Notes: generated by a model not told the origin, from the sequence alone. A DNA stretch of 64,000 nt from Coriobacteriaceae bacterium (GCA_902835305.1 CADFMD010000002.1:186001-250000), one strand, 5' to 3'. Positions 48,129 to 59,933 are shown, counted from the stretch's first letter. A program made the numbers and translations.

Positions 48129-49595
48129 CTAGAGACTCTTAATACGAGTACCGGCGGCAGTATCCTCGATCGTCAGCCCGAGGTCCTTGAGCTGGTCGCG
48201 GATGGCGTCGGCCAGATCCCAGTTCTTGGCGGCACGGGCCTCGGCACGGGCCTCGAGAATCTTGGCAGCGGCCTCGTCCACGTCGTCACCCGTGTAGGCG
48301 ACCAGGCCGGCGGCAACGCCCAGCAGGCCCAGCGGCAACTCGACCTTGGGCTCGGGGAGCTCGACGCCAAACGTATCGAGCAGCTCGACCAGCGTATCGG
48401 CAGCAGCAAGCGCAGCGGCCTTGTCGGCAGCATCGCCCGCCTGCTCCAGGTACTGGTTGCACTCGGTCACAAAGCCAAAGACAGCACCCATGGCACCGGC
48501 AGTGTTAAAGTCGTCGTCCATGCACTCCTTAAAGGCGGCACGGGTCTCGGCGGCCTTGGCGGCAAACGCCTCAGATGCTGCCTCATCGGCATCGGCCGCC
48601 GCATGGTTCGCGGCCCAGCGCAGGTTCTCGACCGTACCGGCGATACGCGTAAGCGAGTTCTCGGCACCCTCCAGGCGCTCCCAAGAAAAGTCGAGCGGCG
48701 AGCGATAGCTCGTCTGCAGCATCAGCAGGCGCAGGGCCGCAGCAGAGTGCTGTTCGAGCACCTCGGCCAGCGTAAAGAAGTTTCCGAGCGACTTGGACAT
48801 CTTCTCGCCGTCTACCAGCAGCATGCCCGTGTGCATCCAGGTGTTGGAGAAACCCTGGTGCCAGGCGCAGGTGGCCTGGGCACACTCGTTCTCGTGATGC
48901 GGGAAGGCAAGGTCGGAGCCGCCGCCGTGGATGTCGATCGGGGTGCCCAGGTAGCGATGCACCATGGCGGCGCACTCGGTGTGCCAACCGGGACGGCCTT
49001 CGCCCCAGGGGCTCGGCCAGCTGGGTTCGCCGGGCTTAGCGGCCTTCCACAGGGCAAAGTCGAGCGGGTCGTTCTTGTCCTCGTTCTCCTCGATGCGCGC
49101 GCCAACCATCAGATCGTCGATGTTGCGGCCCGAAACCTGACCATAGTTGGGATCGCTGCGCACGGCAAAGTACACGTCGCCGTTATCGGCGGCGTAGGCA
49201 TGGCCCTGCTCGATAAGCGTCTTGATCATAGCGATCATGGGGCCGATCTCCTTGGTGGCGCGGGGGCGCACATCGGGATCGAGCACGTTGGCGGCACGCA
49301 TGACGCCGATGAACTTGTCGGAGAACTCGGTCGCGACCTCGGCGGCCGTGCGGCCCTGCTCGTTGGCGCGCTTGATGATCTTGTCATCGACATCGGTGAG
49401 GTTCTGGGCGAACGTGACCTCGTAGCCGCTCGCGATGAGCCAGCGACGAATCACGTCAAAGCTGATGAACGTGCGAGCATTGCCGATGTGGATGTTGTCG
49501 TAGACCGTGGGGCCGCACACGTACATGCGGACCTTGCCGGACTCGATGGGCTGGAACTCTTCCTTTTTATGGGTAGCGCTGTTGTAGATACGCAT
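48129..49595 (-). CDS. cysS: Cysteinyl-tRNA synthetase
   Basis: A 488-residue class I synthetase. MYVCGPTVYDNIHIGNARTF supplies the zinc Cys and the HIGN signature (about residues 24-43), HTECAAM and FPHHENECAQ give further zinc ligands, and EKMSKSLGN lies near residue 268. The Ala-rich helical C-terminus is normal. It starts three bases before the end of ispF, with AAGGAG inside the ispF stop region. Confidence 0.97.
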   Translation of the reverse strand: MRIYNSATHKKEEFQPIESGKVRMYVCGPTVYDNIHIGNARTFISFDVIRRWLIASGYEVTFAQNLTDVDDKIIKRANEQGRTAAEVATEFSDKFIGVMRAANVLDPDVRPRATKEIGPMIAMIKTLIEQGHAYAADNGDVYFAVRSDPNYGQVSGRNIDDLMVGARIEENEDKNDPLDFALWKAAKPGEPSWPSPWGEGRPGWHTECAAMVHRYLGTPIDIHGGGSDLAFPHHENECAQATCAWHQGFSNTWMHTGMLLVDGEKMSKSLGNFFTLAEVLEQHSAAALRLLMLQTSYRSPLDFSWERLEGAENSLTRIAGTVENLRWAANHAAADADEAASEAFAAKAAETRAAFKECMDDDFNTAGAMGAVFGFVTECNQYLEQAGDAADKAAALAAADTLVELLDTFGVELPEPKVELPLGLLGVAAGLVAYTGDDVDEAAAKILEARAEARAAKNWDLADAIRDQLKDLGLTIEDTAAGTRIKSL

Positions 49596-49598
49596 TCG

Positions 49599-50093
49599 TT
49601 ACTCCTTAACGGTTTTCTGTAGCAGGCAGACGGCCCAGGCGCCAATTCCCTCGCCCTGGCCTTCCCAACCGAGCTTTTCGGTCGTGGTGGCGGCGACGCC
49701 CACGTTTTCGACGTCGGCACCCAGGGCATGAGCAAGGTTGGCGCGCATGGCATCGCGGTGCGGAGTGATCTTGGGTTGCTGGCAGGCAATGGTGCAATCG
49801 GCATCGACAAACTCAAAGCCAAGCTCGCGCGCATAGTCCATCACGCGAGCGAGCAGCACCATCGAATCGGCACCCTCGTAGGCGGGATCGGTGTCGGGGA
49901 ATAGCTTGCCGATATCTCCCCCGCGGCAGGCGCCCAGAATGGCGTCGGCCAAGGCGTGCGCGAGCACATCGGCATCCGAGTGGCCCAGCAGGCCGCGCTC
50001 GTAGGGAATGTCAACCCCGCCGATGATACATCGACGCCCCTCCACCAAACGGTGGACGTCGTAGCCGTGGCCAATGCGCAGGTTACTGAACAT
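49599..50093 (-). CDS. ispF: 2-C-methyl-D-erythritol 2,4-cyclodiphosphate synthase
   Basis: A 164-residue MEP-pathway enzyme. IGHGYDVHRLVEG and GLLGHSDADVLAHALADAIL hold the zinc ligands (Asp, His, His); FPDTDPAYEGADS and ATTTEKLGWEGQGEGI follow. The ATG at 50093 lies 11 nt inside ispD; longer frames upstream do not match the family. ispD and ispF are separate proteins here, not an IspDF fusion. Confidence 0.96.
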   Translation of the reverse strand: MFSNLRIGHGYDVHRLVEGRRCIIGGVDIPYERGLLGHSDADVLAHALADAILGACRGGDIGKLFPDTDPAYEGADSMVLLARVMDYARELGFEFVDADCTIACQQPKITPHRDAMRANLAHALGADVENVGVAATTTEKLGWEGQGEGIGAWAVCLLQKTVKE

Positions 50094-50811
50094 GGGGAAG
50101 GTCCTCTCCCTCGGCCATGCGACCAAGCAGAATCGCGGTTACGGGACGCAGGTCCTCGGGCACCGTCACCTTAAGGTTATCGCGCGGGCTCTGGACACAG
50201 CGGACGCGCCCGCCCATGCGCTCGACCAGCGAAGAATCGTCGGTCCCGATAAAGCCCTCGGCGATAGCTGCGGTGTGGGCGCGCTTCATGGCGTCGACGC
50301 TAAAGATCTGCGGTGTCTGCGCGGCCCAGTAGAGCTCACGCGGCGGCGTCTCGACGATATTGTCGCCGTCGACGATCTTGAGCGTGTCGATCGCGGGCTG
50401 ACCGCATACGACACCGTCGAGGGCGCGGTCGTCCACAAGCACGTCGATCGCATGATCGATGGCCTCGGTCGTGATGAGCGGACGGGCGCCGTCGTGGATG
50501 GCGACATATTCGAAACCCGCCGGAACCGCATGCACGCCGGCACGGGTGGAATCCTGACGGGTATCGCCGGCATCGGCGAAGCTGATGGGCGTGTTATACG
50601 AATACGGGTCGATGGCCAGGCGGCGCATCTCGGCACGACGCTCGGCAGGGCAAACCACGACGATGTGGCCGACCTTATTGCTACGGTCAAATGCGCGGAT
50701 GGACCAGCTCATAAGCGGACGGCCCGCTACATTGACGAGCTGCTTACCACCGGGGTTACCAAAGCGCTGGCCGCTGCCACCGGCAACGACCACGGCGCAT
50801 ACGGGCGCCAT
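50083..50811 (-). CDS. ispD: 2-C-methyl-D-erythritol 4-phosphate cytidylyltransferase
   Basis: A 242-residue MEP-pathway enzyme. The CTP site reads VVVAGGSGQRFGNPGGKQLV (about residues 8-27), followed by VAIHDGARPLIT, AAQTPQIFSV and TDDSSLVERMGG. Its ATG shares one base with the disA stop (TAATG), so the two are translationally coupled. Confidence 0.96.
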   Translation of the reverse strand: MAPVCAVVVAGGSGQRFGNPGGKQLVNVAGRPLMSWSIRAFDRSNKVGHIVVVCPAERRAEMRRLAIDPYSYNTPISFADAGDTRQDSTRAGVHAVPAGFEYVAIHDGARPLITTEAIDHAIDVLVDDRALDGVVCGQPAIDTLKIVDGDNIVETPPRELYWAAQTPQIFSVDAMKRAHTAAIAEGFIGTDDSSLVERMGGRVRCVQSPRDNLKVTVPEDLRPVTAILLGRMAEGEDLPHVQ

Positions 50812-51878
50812 TATGCGTTCCCCTGTTTGGTACCCTTCATGCGGTACAGGGAGTCCGCAAGAATGGCAGGGTTGTTGACGCCAAAGTCGCCCAGGCGCTC
50901 CGGATCCTCGCTGATGTCATCCATGAGCTCCTGCAGCGAGCCGTACTCGTCGACGATCTTCTCGGCCACGCCGTCGCGCACGACGGACACGCGCGAAAGC
51001 GTGCGCAGGCCCAGCGGCGTCATGACGGAGTCCTCGTCCAGGTCGTCGTAACCCAGAACCGCCGCCACATGCTGTGGGTCGGACAGGTCCTTAGGCGTCA
51101 TACGGCTCAGGTTGGCGCGGATCTTTTCGGCATTGGCCTCGGAGGAATCACTCGCATAGTCGCGAATCATCAGGTCGTACTCGGTATCCATGCTGGAGCC
51201 GGCGAGCTGCTCGAGCTGCATCTGCACGAGCTTGCCCTGGTTGCCCAGCTTGACAATGCAATCCTTAAGTTCGGTCTTTGCCTGCTGCATGATCTCGAAG
51301 CTCGAGAAAATCCCGGTAATGTCGGCGAGCGTAACGTAGTCGTCGAGCTCGAGGGCCGTCAGGCGCAGTAGGGAGCGGTCGAGCGACTGACGGGTAGTCT
51401 GGAGCGTGGCGACGAGCTGGTTGACCGAGCTCATGATGGTGGTGACGGGCTGGATCTCATAGCTCTTGCCGTGAACGTACACGTTGACGACGGCACGACG
51501 GGCCGAGACCGAGATCACGATGGCATCGGTGAGCACCGACATGCGAGCGGCAGTGCGGTGACGCATGCCCGTCTCGCTCGTGGCAAGCGAGGGATCGGGA
51601 TTGAGGTGGAAGTTGGCGCGCAGGATCTGGGTGAGGTCGCCGTCGATAACGATGGCACCGTCCATCTTGGAGAGCTCGAACAGGCGGTTCGAGGTGAACG
51701 AAATGTTGAGTGGGAAGCCGTCGTTACCGGCAGCGAGCACGTTTTCGGTGTCGCCGACGCAGATAAGGGCACCCAGGTGACCGGCGATGATCATGTCGAG
51801 GGCGGTGCGGATCGGCTGACCAGGTGCCGTCAGGCGGATGGCCTGTTCCATACGCTTTTGCAGCTCGTTCTTATCCAA
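50811..51878 (-). CDS. disA: DNA integrity scanning diadenylate cyclase DisA
   Basis: Makes the messenger c-di-AMP and monitors DNA branch structures. 355 residues. The DAC domain has DGAIVIDGD (about residue 73) and the TGMRHRTAARMS motif (about 103); a linker helix follows, and the C-terminal helix-hairpin-helix (KDLSDPQHVAAVLGYDDLDE...LGLRTLSRV) binds DNA. The usual partner radA is not upstream; instead disA heads the ispD-ispF-cysS-rlmB run. Confidence 0.96.
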   Translation of the reverse strand: MDKNELQKRMEQAIRLTAPGQPIRTALDMIIAGHLGALICVGDTENVLAAGNDGFPLNISFTSNRLFELSKMDGAIVIDGDLTQILRANFHLNPDPSLATSETGMRHRTAARMSVLTDAIVISVSARRAVVNVYVHGKSYEIQPVTTIMSSVNQLVATLQTTRQSLDRSLLRLTALELDDYVTLADITGIFSSFEIMQQAKTELKDCIVKLGNQGKLVQMQLEQLAGSSMDTEYDLMIRDYASDSSEANAEKIRANLSRMTPKDLSDPQHVAAVLGYDDLDEDSVMTPLGLRTLSRVSVVRDGVAEKIVDEYGSLQELMDDISEDPERLGDFGVNNPAILADSLYRMKGTKQGNA

Positions 51879-52033
51879 GGCATCGCTCCCATCGCATACG
51901 CTCCATAAACGCTAAATAGTTTCTCACGGTTTGTCCCCGCGGCGCTCGCGAAATCCGATGCTTACAGAATGAGCGAACACCGCTGAGAGCCTCAACCCAA
52001 ATGAGCTGTTCATGTGGTAGCATCGGGATTCAC

Positions 52034-52170
52034 ATGAATGAGGGAGTAGTCGCGTGACCGGGTTCGCCTCCGGTGGCGCGGCAAGTCAACATACTGGCCG
52101 ACACGGTCTGGCTTGCCTTAATGAACGAGACTCGTGGTTGTACGCGCGGCGCGTACGCCACGGGTCTTTT
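52034..52170 (+). promoter_or_regulatory. Manganese riboswitch, yybP-ykoY type, with terminator
   Basis: GAGGGAGTAGTCGCG and the later GAACGAGACTCGTGGT carry the conserved internal-loop sequences of the yybP-ykoY aptamer. Between them are a GACCGGGTTCGCCTCCGGT stem and a second arm (GGCAAGTC/GGCTTGCC). A stem around GTACGCG/GCGTAC followed by six T (about 52131-52167) is the expression platform. The regulated gene is mntP, the standard target of this riboswitch. Confidence 0.85.
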
Positions 52171-52227
52171 TTGTTGCTCCCCTGTCAGAAGTACACGCGG
52201 GTTCGCCCGCAAGGAGGGAGCCAAACC

Positions 52228-52806
52228 ATGGGACTCGTAGAGCTCGTGCTGCTCGCCATTGGCCTTTCGATGGACGCCTTTGCCGTATCCATCTGCAAGG
52301 GCCTTGGCATGAAGAAGATCAACCTTAAGGTCGCCGTAGTGCTCGGCCTGTTCTTTGGCGGCTTCCAGGCCGGCATGCCCGTGATCGGATGGGCGCTTGG
52401 CAGCCAGTTTATGGGCATCATCGGCCCCATCGACCATTGGATTGCCTTTATCCTTTTGGCCTTCATCGGCGGCAAAATGCTGTGGGAGGCTTTTACCGAG
52501 GACGAGGATGAAGGCGACGGCAAGAATGCCGAAAAGATTGAACTGAGCGAGTACCTGATCCTCGCCATCGCCACTTCAATCGACGCCCTGGCCGTGGGCA
52601 TCTCGTTCGCCGCGCTTTCGGTCGACATCGTTCCCGCTGTATCGCTTATCGGCGTCACAACGTTTATCTTCTCCGTCGCCGGCGTAGCGATCGGCCACAC
52701 CTTTGGCGCGCGCTACGAAAAACCTGCCACCATCGTGGGCGGCATCGTGCTCATCCTCATCGGACTTAAGATCTTGCTTGAGCATCTGGGGATTTTGGCG
52801 CTGTAA
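52228..52806 (+). CDS. mntP: Manganese efflux pump MntP
   Basis: A 192-residue inner-membrane exporter with six segments. Both halves show the MntP repeat: LAIGLSMDAFAVSICKGLGM in the first and LAIATSIDALAVGISFAALS in the second; the Asp residues are the transport site. AAGGAGG lies about nine bases before the ATG. Controlled by the manganese riboswitch upstream. Confidence 0.95.
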   Translation: MGLVELVLLAIGLSMDAFAVSICKGLGMKKINLKVAVVLGLFFGGFQAGMPVIGWALGSQFMGIIGPIDHWIAFILLAFIGGKMLWEAFTEDEDEGDGKNAEKIELSEYLILAIATSIDALAVGISFAALSVDIVPAVSLIGVTTFIFSVAGVAIGHTFGARYEKPATIVGGIVLILIGLKILLEHLGILAL

Positions 52807-52842
52807 CGCCAAACACAATCGCTCAAAACTCAACGCCAGTAC

Positions 52843-52876
52843 AAGGCCTCATGCAAAGTTTTGCATGAGGCCTTTT
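52843..52876 (+). terminator. mntP terminator
   Basis: AAGGCCTCATGCAAA and TTTGCATGAGGCCTT form a near-perfect stem followed by TTCG. The stem includes ATGCAAA/TTTGCAT, which is also found in the hipBA operator that follows two bases later. Confidence 0.85.
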
Positions 52877-52877
52877 C

Positions 52878-52920
52878 GTGCAGACTTTTGCATGTCATAC
52901 TGATATGCAAAAGTCTGCAC
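52878..52920. promoter_or_regulatory. hipBA operator palindrome
   Basis: GTGCAGACTTTTGCAT (52878-52893) and ATGCAAAAGTCTGCAC (52905-52920), 16-bp perfect arms with an 11-bp spacer, 14 bp before hipB. This is the expected place for HipB autoregulation. Confidence 0.75.
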
Positions 52921-52934
52921 GTTAGGAGATCGCC

Positions 52935-53366
52935 GTGAATACCCTTCCCATCACCACACCGCGCCAAGCTGGCATCTACGTGCGCCAGGCACGCGAGGCT
53001 CAGGGTCTCACCCGTGCCGCCCTCGCCAAAACGGCCAGTGTTTCAGAGCGCCTGCTCGCATCGCTCGAGCTAGGAGACGCCACCGGCATTCGGCTCGACA
53101 AGTTACTGACCGTCTTTAACGCACTCGGCATAGGTCTCTTTGCGCAAAGCGATAACGACTCCATCGCATCGCCCTCCGAACATCCGACGACGATAGCGGA
53201 CTTCCCTATCGCGAACTCGAATGCCCTGCCAAAGCCAAGCGTAGGCAGACGACCCGCCCGACAAGGAACGCCATCTTCCTATGGTGCCCTGCTGGCCCAA
53301 ATCGCAGCCGAGCAAGGCCTTTCCGACACTTCAGACCTCTCCTTTGGCTGTAAGGTTGTGAAATAA
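52935..53366 (+). CDS. hipB: HipB-type antitoxin, XRE helix-turn-helix
   Basis: A 143-residue DNA-binding antitoxin. The helix-turn-helix occupies residues 12-65 (VRQAREAQGLTRAALAKTAS, then VSERLLASLELG and LLTVFNALGIGLF). A Pro/Ser/Thr-rich linker and a C-terminal segment (SYGALLAQIAAEQGLSDTSD) follow; the extension is longer than in E. coli HipB (88 residues). GTG start with TAGGAG eight bases upstream. The stop TAA is directly followed by the hipA ATG. Confidence 0.88.
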   Translation: MNTLPITTPRQAGIYVRQAREAQGLTRAALAKTASVSERLLASLELGDATGIRLDKLLTVFNALGIGLFAQSDNDSIASPSEHPTTIADFPIANSNALPKPSVGRRPARQGTPSSYGALLAQIAAEQGLSDTSDLSFGCKVVK

Positions 53367-54671
53367 ATGGCAGAGATGGAGCTTGCGACCCTCATTTGTG
53401 GCGAAATCGCAGGCACTCTCCGGCAAGACGAGCATGGACTCTGCAGCTTTGTATACGCCCCAACCTATCGCGGAGCACCACTATCGCTTACAATGCCGCT
53501 TTCCAATCGCACGTATGGCCATAACATCGTCCGCCCGTTCCTATTTGGCCTTTTGCCCGACAGCCAAGAGCAGCGTCGCGCTATTGCCGCCGAGCATGAC
53601 GTTGCATCCAACAACCCCGTCGCCCTCTTGTGCCATATCGGTCTTGACTGCGCGGGGGCCGTTCAGTTTTGTCGAACCGATCAATTAGGCGCCGCCCGCG
53701 GCAGGGTCTCGGCATACCGCCCGCTTACCAATTCTCAAATCGCTCACAAGCTCAAAGCAATTCGCGATGACGAAAGAGAGACATGGATGGGCTCCAACGA
53801 AAGCTGGTCCCTGGGCGGCAACCAAGGCAAATTTGCACTAGCTTGGCATGATGGCCAATGGTGCGAATGTCTAGGGTCATCCCCCACTACCCATATCTTC
53901 AAAAATGGTGTCGTTGGGTTCAAACATCAGGCCTTAAACGAATTCGCCTGCATGAAAACGGCTCGGCGTGTTGGCATTCCAACTGCCAACGTCTCCTATT
54001 GCACATTTGAAGACGAAGCCGCGCTCGTCGTTGAACGGTACGACAGAATGGTCAATAGCAGCGGAAATATCGAAAGGCTGCATCAGGAGGACTTTTGCCA
54101 GGCGCTCGGTGTATTGCCAAGCCAGAAATACACCGCCGACGGAGGACCAACCACGCGAGACATCCAAGAACGACTGATTAACACAGTCCCCCACCACATG
54201 AATCTTGTGCTTTTTACCTATATGTTGTTCTATAACGCCATTATCGGAGCGCCTGACGCACACGCTAAAAACTACTCGCTCATCCTAGGCAAAGGCACAA
54301 ACGCAGCGCTCGCACCCATGTACGATGTCGCATCGGGCTTGGCGTACGAGCGTATGCGCCGCCGGGCGCGCCTTGCCATGAGCGTTGGCGGCGAAAATCG
54401 AGTGGGGCGCATCGGTCCAGGCGCTATCCGCCGATACCACGGTATGGGCGACCCCGCGCTGGAGGCGGCGCTCACCGATGCCGGGCTATCCGAGAAGTTT
54501 TGCTTTGCGACCATGATGGACCTCGCCTACGAGGTGCCCATTTGCATGGAAGAGATCATGGACGAATACGCCGACCTGCCCGGCATGGCGGACCTGCGCG
54601 AGCACATGCTCGGCCCCGTCCGCGAAAACTGCCAGCGCACCCTCGACCTCATCAAGGCGGATATGGGCTAG
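53367..54671 (+). CDS. hipA: HipA-type Ser/Thr kinase toxin
   Basis: A 434-residue kinase that in E. coli arrests growth by phosphorylating glutamyl-tRNA synthetase. The N-terminal subdomain has the LTMPLSNRTY and RPFLFGLLPDS motifs; SLGGNQGKFALAW is the ATP-binding loop; the catalytic loop reads GAPDAHAKNYSLI (about residue 300) and the metal motif MYDVASG follows. All key residues appear intact, so a working toxin is likely. Coupled to hipB with no gap. Confidence 0.92.
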   Translation: MAEMELATLICGEIAGTLRQDEHGLCSFVYAPTYRGAPLSLTMPLSNRTYGHNIVRPFLFGLLPDSQEQRRAIAAEHDVASNNPVALLCHIGLDCAGAVQFCRTDQLGAARGRVSAYRPLTNSQIAHKLKAIRDDERETWMGSNESWSLGGNQGKFALAWHDGQWCECLGSSPTTHIFKNGVVGFKHQALNEFACMKTARRVGIPTANVSYCTFEDEAALVVERYDRMVNSSGNIERLHQEDFCQALGVLPSQKYTADGGPTTRDIQERLINTVPHHMNLVLFTYMLFYNAIIGAPDAHAKNYSLILGKGTNAALAPMYDVASGLAYERMRRRARLAMSVGGENRVGRIGPGAIRRYHGMGDPALEAALTDAGLSEKFCFATMMDLAYEVPICMEEIMDEYADLPGMADLREHMLGPVRENCQRTLDLIKADMG

Positions 54672-54700
54672 GCGCCAATCAATCCACATTTCTTAAAAGA

Positions 54701-54740
54701 AGAGGGGGGCACCCGTCGCAAAAGTTCGGATGCCCCCTCT
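54701..54740. terminator. Bidirectional terminator between hipA and pepD
   Basis: AGAGGGGGGCACCCG and CGGATGCCCCCTCT around a short loop, with TTCTTTTAAG on the pepD side. Serves two convergent genes. Confidence 0.8.
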
Positions 54741-54796
54741 CGTAATGTCATTTGCAATCCGCTAGCACGTGGCTCGAACTGCTGCTAGCGCGACCT

Positions 54797-56254
54797 TTAC
54801 GCAGCGAGGCGCTTGAGGACGTCGATGAGCAGCTCGTAGAAGCGCCCGGCAGAAGCGAGCTCCATGCTCTCGTCCGGGGTGTGGACATCGGAGAGCGTCG
54901 GGCCCACGGCGATGGCGTCCAGGCCGTGCAGGGCCTCAGCAAACAGGCCGCACTCAAGGCCGGCGTGAATGGACTCGATGCGCAGCTCGGAGCCAAAGAG
55001 CTCGCGATAGCTCTCGACAAAAACGTCGCGGACCGGCGAATGCTCGGCATAGCTCCAGCCGGGATACTCGAACTCGAACTTGGCGTCGAAGCCCAAGACA
55101 TCGGCCAGCGTCTGCAGGCGGTCCTTGAACTCGTTCTGCAGCGAGGTGATCGAGGAGCGCGGGGACAGCATGATCTTGACCTGGTCGTCGGAAGTGGCGA
55201 CCACGCCGATGTTGGAGGAAACCTCGACGGAGCCGTCGGTGGCGACGTTGCGGCGAATCACGCCGTTAGGGGCAAGACGCAGGGCGCGGATGAGGGCAAG
55301 CGCGGACTTCTGATCCATGGCCTCGACCTCGGCGTCGTCGGCAATCTCGACGGTGCAGGTAAAGCCGGGGTCGAAGACCTCGAGCTCGGCAGTGACGTCG
55401 GCGATGATGCCCTTTGCGATCTGGGCCGCGGCCTCGGCGGCAGCGTGGTCGGCGTAAACCAGCTCGGCCTTGCACTCACGGTTGATGGCGTTGTCCTTAG
55501 TGCCGCCGTTAAAGCTAACGATGGCGGGCTCGCCGGCGACCATCAGGCGGTCGATGATGCGGGCCATGATGAGGTTGCCGTTGCCGCGCTCCAGGTTGAT
55601 ATCGTTGCCGGAATGACCACCCAGTAGGCCGGAGATGTCGAGCGTGAGGGTGCTGCCGGTCTTGTGCTCGCGCACGATGGGGCAGGTGTAGGTAACGACG
55701 ACGCCACCGGCGCAGCTGACGGTGGCAACGCCCTCTTCCTCGGAGTCAAGGTTAATCATGGTGCGGGCGCTAATCTGGGACTTGTCGAGCGTCTCGGCGC
55801 CGACCAGGCCAGTCTCCTCGTCGGTGGTGAATACGCACTCGAGGGCGGGGTGAGCAATCGAATCGTCGTTGAGCACAGTAAGCATCAGAGCGACAGCAAT
55901 ACCGTTGTCGGCGCCCAGGGTGGTGCCGTTAGCGGTGAGGACGCCGTCCTTCACGACCAGGTCGATACCGTCGGTCGTAAAGTCGTGCTCAACAGAGCCC
56001 AACTTGTCGCACACCATATCGATGTGGCCCTGCAGCATCACAGTCGGGGCATTCTCGGCGCCGGCAGAAGCGGGCTTGCGAATGATGACGTTGTAGACCT
56101 CGTCCTGGTACACATCGAGGCCGCGCTCCTTGGCAAACGCAACCAGGAAATCGCTGATGCCCTTCTCGTTGCCAGACCCACGGGGGATCGCGCTGACCTC
56201 CTCAAAGAAATGGAACAGCTGGGCGGGCTCGTAGCCGGTAATCTTGTAGTCCAT
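54797..56254 (-). CDS. pepD: Aminoacyl-histidine dipeptidase, M20 family
   Basis: A 485-residue zinc dipeptidase that cleaves Xaa-His dipeptides and others. Metal ligands: GHIDMVCDK (about residue 78), LGADNGIAVALML (about 115) and TTDEETGLVGAE with catalytic Glu. The lid domain begins near residue 205 (GLLGGHSGNDIN), and the last ligand is in DVHTPDESME. The start at 56254 has AGGAGG four bases upstream. Cytoplasmic; single gene. Confidence 0.95.
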   Translation of the reverse strand: MDYKITGYEPAQLFHFFEEVSAIPRGSGNEKGISDFLVAFAKERGLDVYQDEVYNVIIRKPASAGAENAPTVMLQGHIDMVCDKLGSVEHDFTTDGIDLVVKDGVLTANGTTLGADNGIAVALMLTVLNDDSIAHPALECVFTTDEETGLVGAETLDKSQISARTMINLDSEEEGVATVSCAGGVVVTYTCPIVREHKTGSTLTLDISGLLGGHSGNDINLERGNGNLIMARIIDRLMVAGEPAIVSFNGGTKDNAINRECKAELVYADHAAAEAAAQIAKGIIADVTAELEVFDPGFTCTVEIADDAEVEAMDQKSALALIRALRLAPNGVIRRNVATDGSVEVSSNIGVVATSDDQVKIMLSPRSSITSLQNEFKDRLQTLADVLGFDAKFEFEYPGWSYAEHSPVRDVFVESYRELFGSELRIESIHAGLECGLFAEALHGLDAIAVGPTLSDVHTPDESMELASAGRFYELLIDVLKRLAA

Positions 56255-56408
56255 GGTGCCTCCTTGGCGCAACTGGTTAGACAGTAAGATATGCGACTTG
56301 TATATTCCCAGACTTTGCGTGCATAAACCAGTCGAAAACGCCGAGCGCCCTTGCATCATCGGCTAACGGTGAACCGCATAGCGCAACGGTCATAACTTCG
56401 CAGCTCTA

Positions 56409-56442
56409 CAAATCGAGGCGCCCTTGCCAGAACGCCTCGATT
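56409..56442 (-). terminator. clpC terminator
   Basis: AATCGAGGCG and CGCCTCGATT around a 12-nt loop, then TGTAG on the minus strand. The remainder of the gap up to pepD has nothing recognisable. Confidence 0.7.
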
Positions 56443-56467
56443 ACACGTATCAAATTGTCGCCACAAC

Positions 56468-59110
<2,643 letters not shown>

Positions 59111-59145
59111 GCTAGTTCCTCTTAGACGAGCTAGTTTTTCAAACG

Positions 59146-59173
59146 CAAAGCGCCGCCCCGCGGCAGCGCTTTG
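59146..59173 (-). promoter_or_regulatory. Leader stem of clpC
   Basis: CAAAGCGCTGCC pairs with GGCGGCGCTTTG in the clpC leader, 36 bp from the start codon. A TATACT (59192-59197, minus strand) upstream may be the -10 box. There is no T run, so it is more likely an mRNA-stabilising or regulatory stem than a terminator. Confidence 0.4.
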
Positions 59174-59296
59174 GTCTCTTTACCCATATGGAGTATATGT
59201 TAACCGTTGGGACCTTTCCCGCCCGTAGCCGCACGACAACGTCTACAAAAAAGGAATTGCTCGGGTCCGTTTGGCGGTTTGGTTTTGAGCTGCTGT

Positions 59297-59890
59297 CTAG
59301 CAGGCGGGCTCGACACCCATGTCCTCGGCAACGTCATTGACAGCATCGGCAGCGGGAGCACCCGGCATGCGCACGAGCTCCATATGCTGCTCTTCGAAGA
59401 CGGTTCCCATGGGAAAGGCGCGGCGGAAGACAAAGCGAGCAACCGGACCGGCCACCAGCAGGTTCCAGGGCAGGGCCATGATAAAGTTGCGCGGAATGTT
59501 AACGAGCCACATCATCGGCAGTGCCTGCAGGTTTGCGAGCGGGCCGCCGGGCATGTGGAACAGGCCCTCGCACGCACCGTAGAGCGACATGATGATGACC
59601 ATAGGGACGACCATGCAGAAGCTGACGGCGAGCGCCATGGCAAGCGGCGAGCTCTTGCCCGGCGTGACCAGGAATTTAAAGGCGAAACCCTTGGCAAGGG
59701 GGCTGGCAACAAACCAGTCGCAGCACATGGCAAAAACGTAGGCAACGGGGAAGCCGAGCCACGCGGCGGCAACAACCTCGCCGTTGATGGCCCCATGCTG
59801 CAGGGCAACGTTGTAGATACTCATCCAGAGCACCATGCAAAAGCACATGATAAAGGTGAACAGCAGGCTCTCTCGTTTGTTGATAGGCAT
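59297..59890 (-). CDS. DUF2798-like four-helix membrane protein
   Basis: A 197-residue protein with four clear membrane segments (ESLLFTFIMCFCMVLWMSIY, AWLGFPVAYVFAMCCDWFVA, LAMALAVSFCMVVPMVIIMS, and one near ALPMMWLVNIPRNFIMALPW). The internal repeat with MxxMSxYN and MSLYGACEG is typical of DUF2798 proteins. Function unknown. The ATG at 59890 fits the homologous start; its ribosome site (GAGG) is rather distant. Confidence 0.75.
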   Translation of the reverse strand: MPINKRESLLFTFIMCFCMVLWMSIYNVALQHGAINGEVVAAAWLGFPVAYVFAMCCDWFVASPLAKGFAFKFLVTPGKSSPLAMALAVSFCMVVPMVIIMSLYGACEGLFHMPGGPLANLQALPMMWLVNIPRNFIMALPWNLLVAGPVARFVFRRAFPMGTVFEEQHMELVRMPGAPAADAVNDVAEDMGVEPAC

Positions 59891-59933
59891 AAAGGGCAGA
59901 TTCCTCTCTGTGTTGTGCCGCGGCACCACGCAA

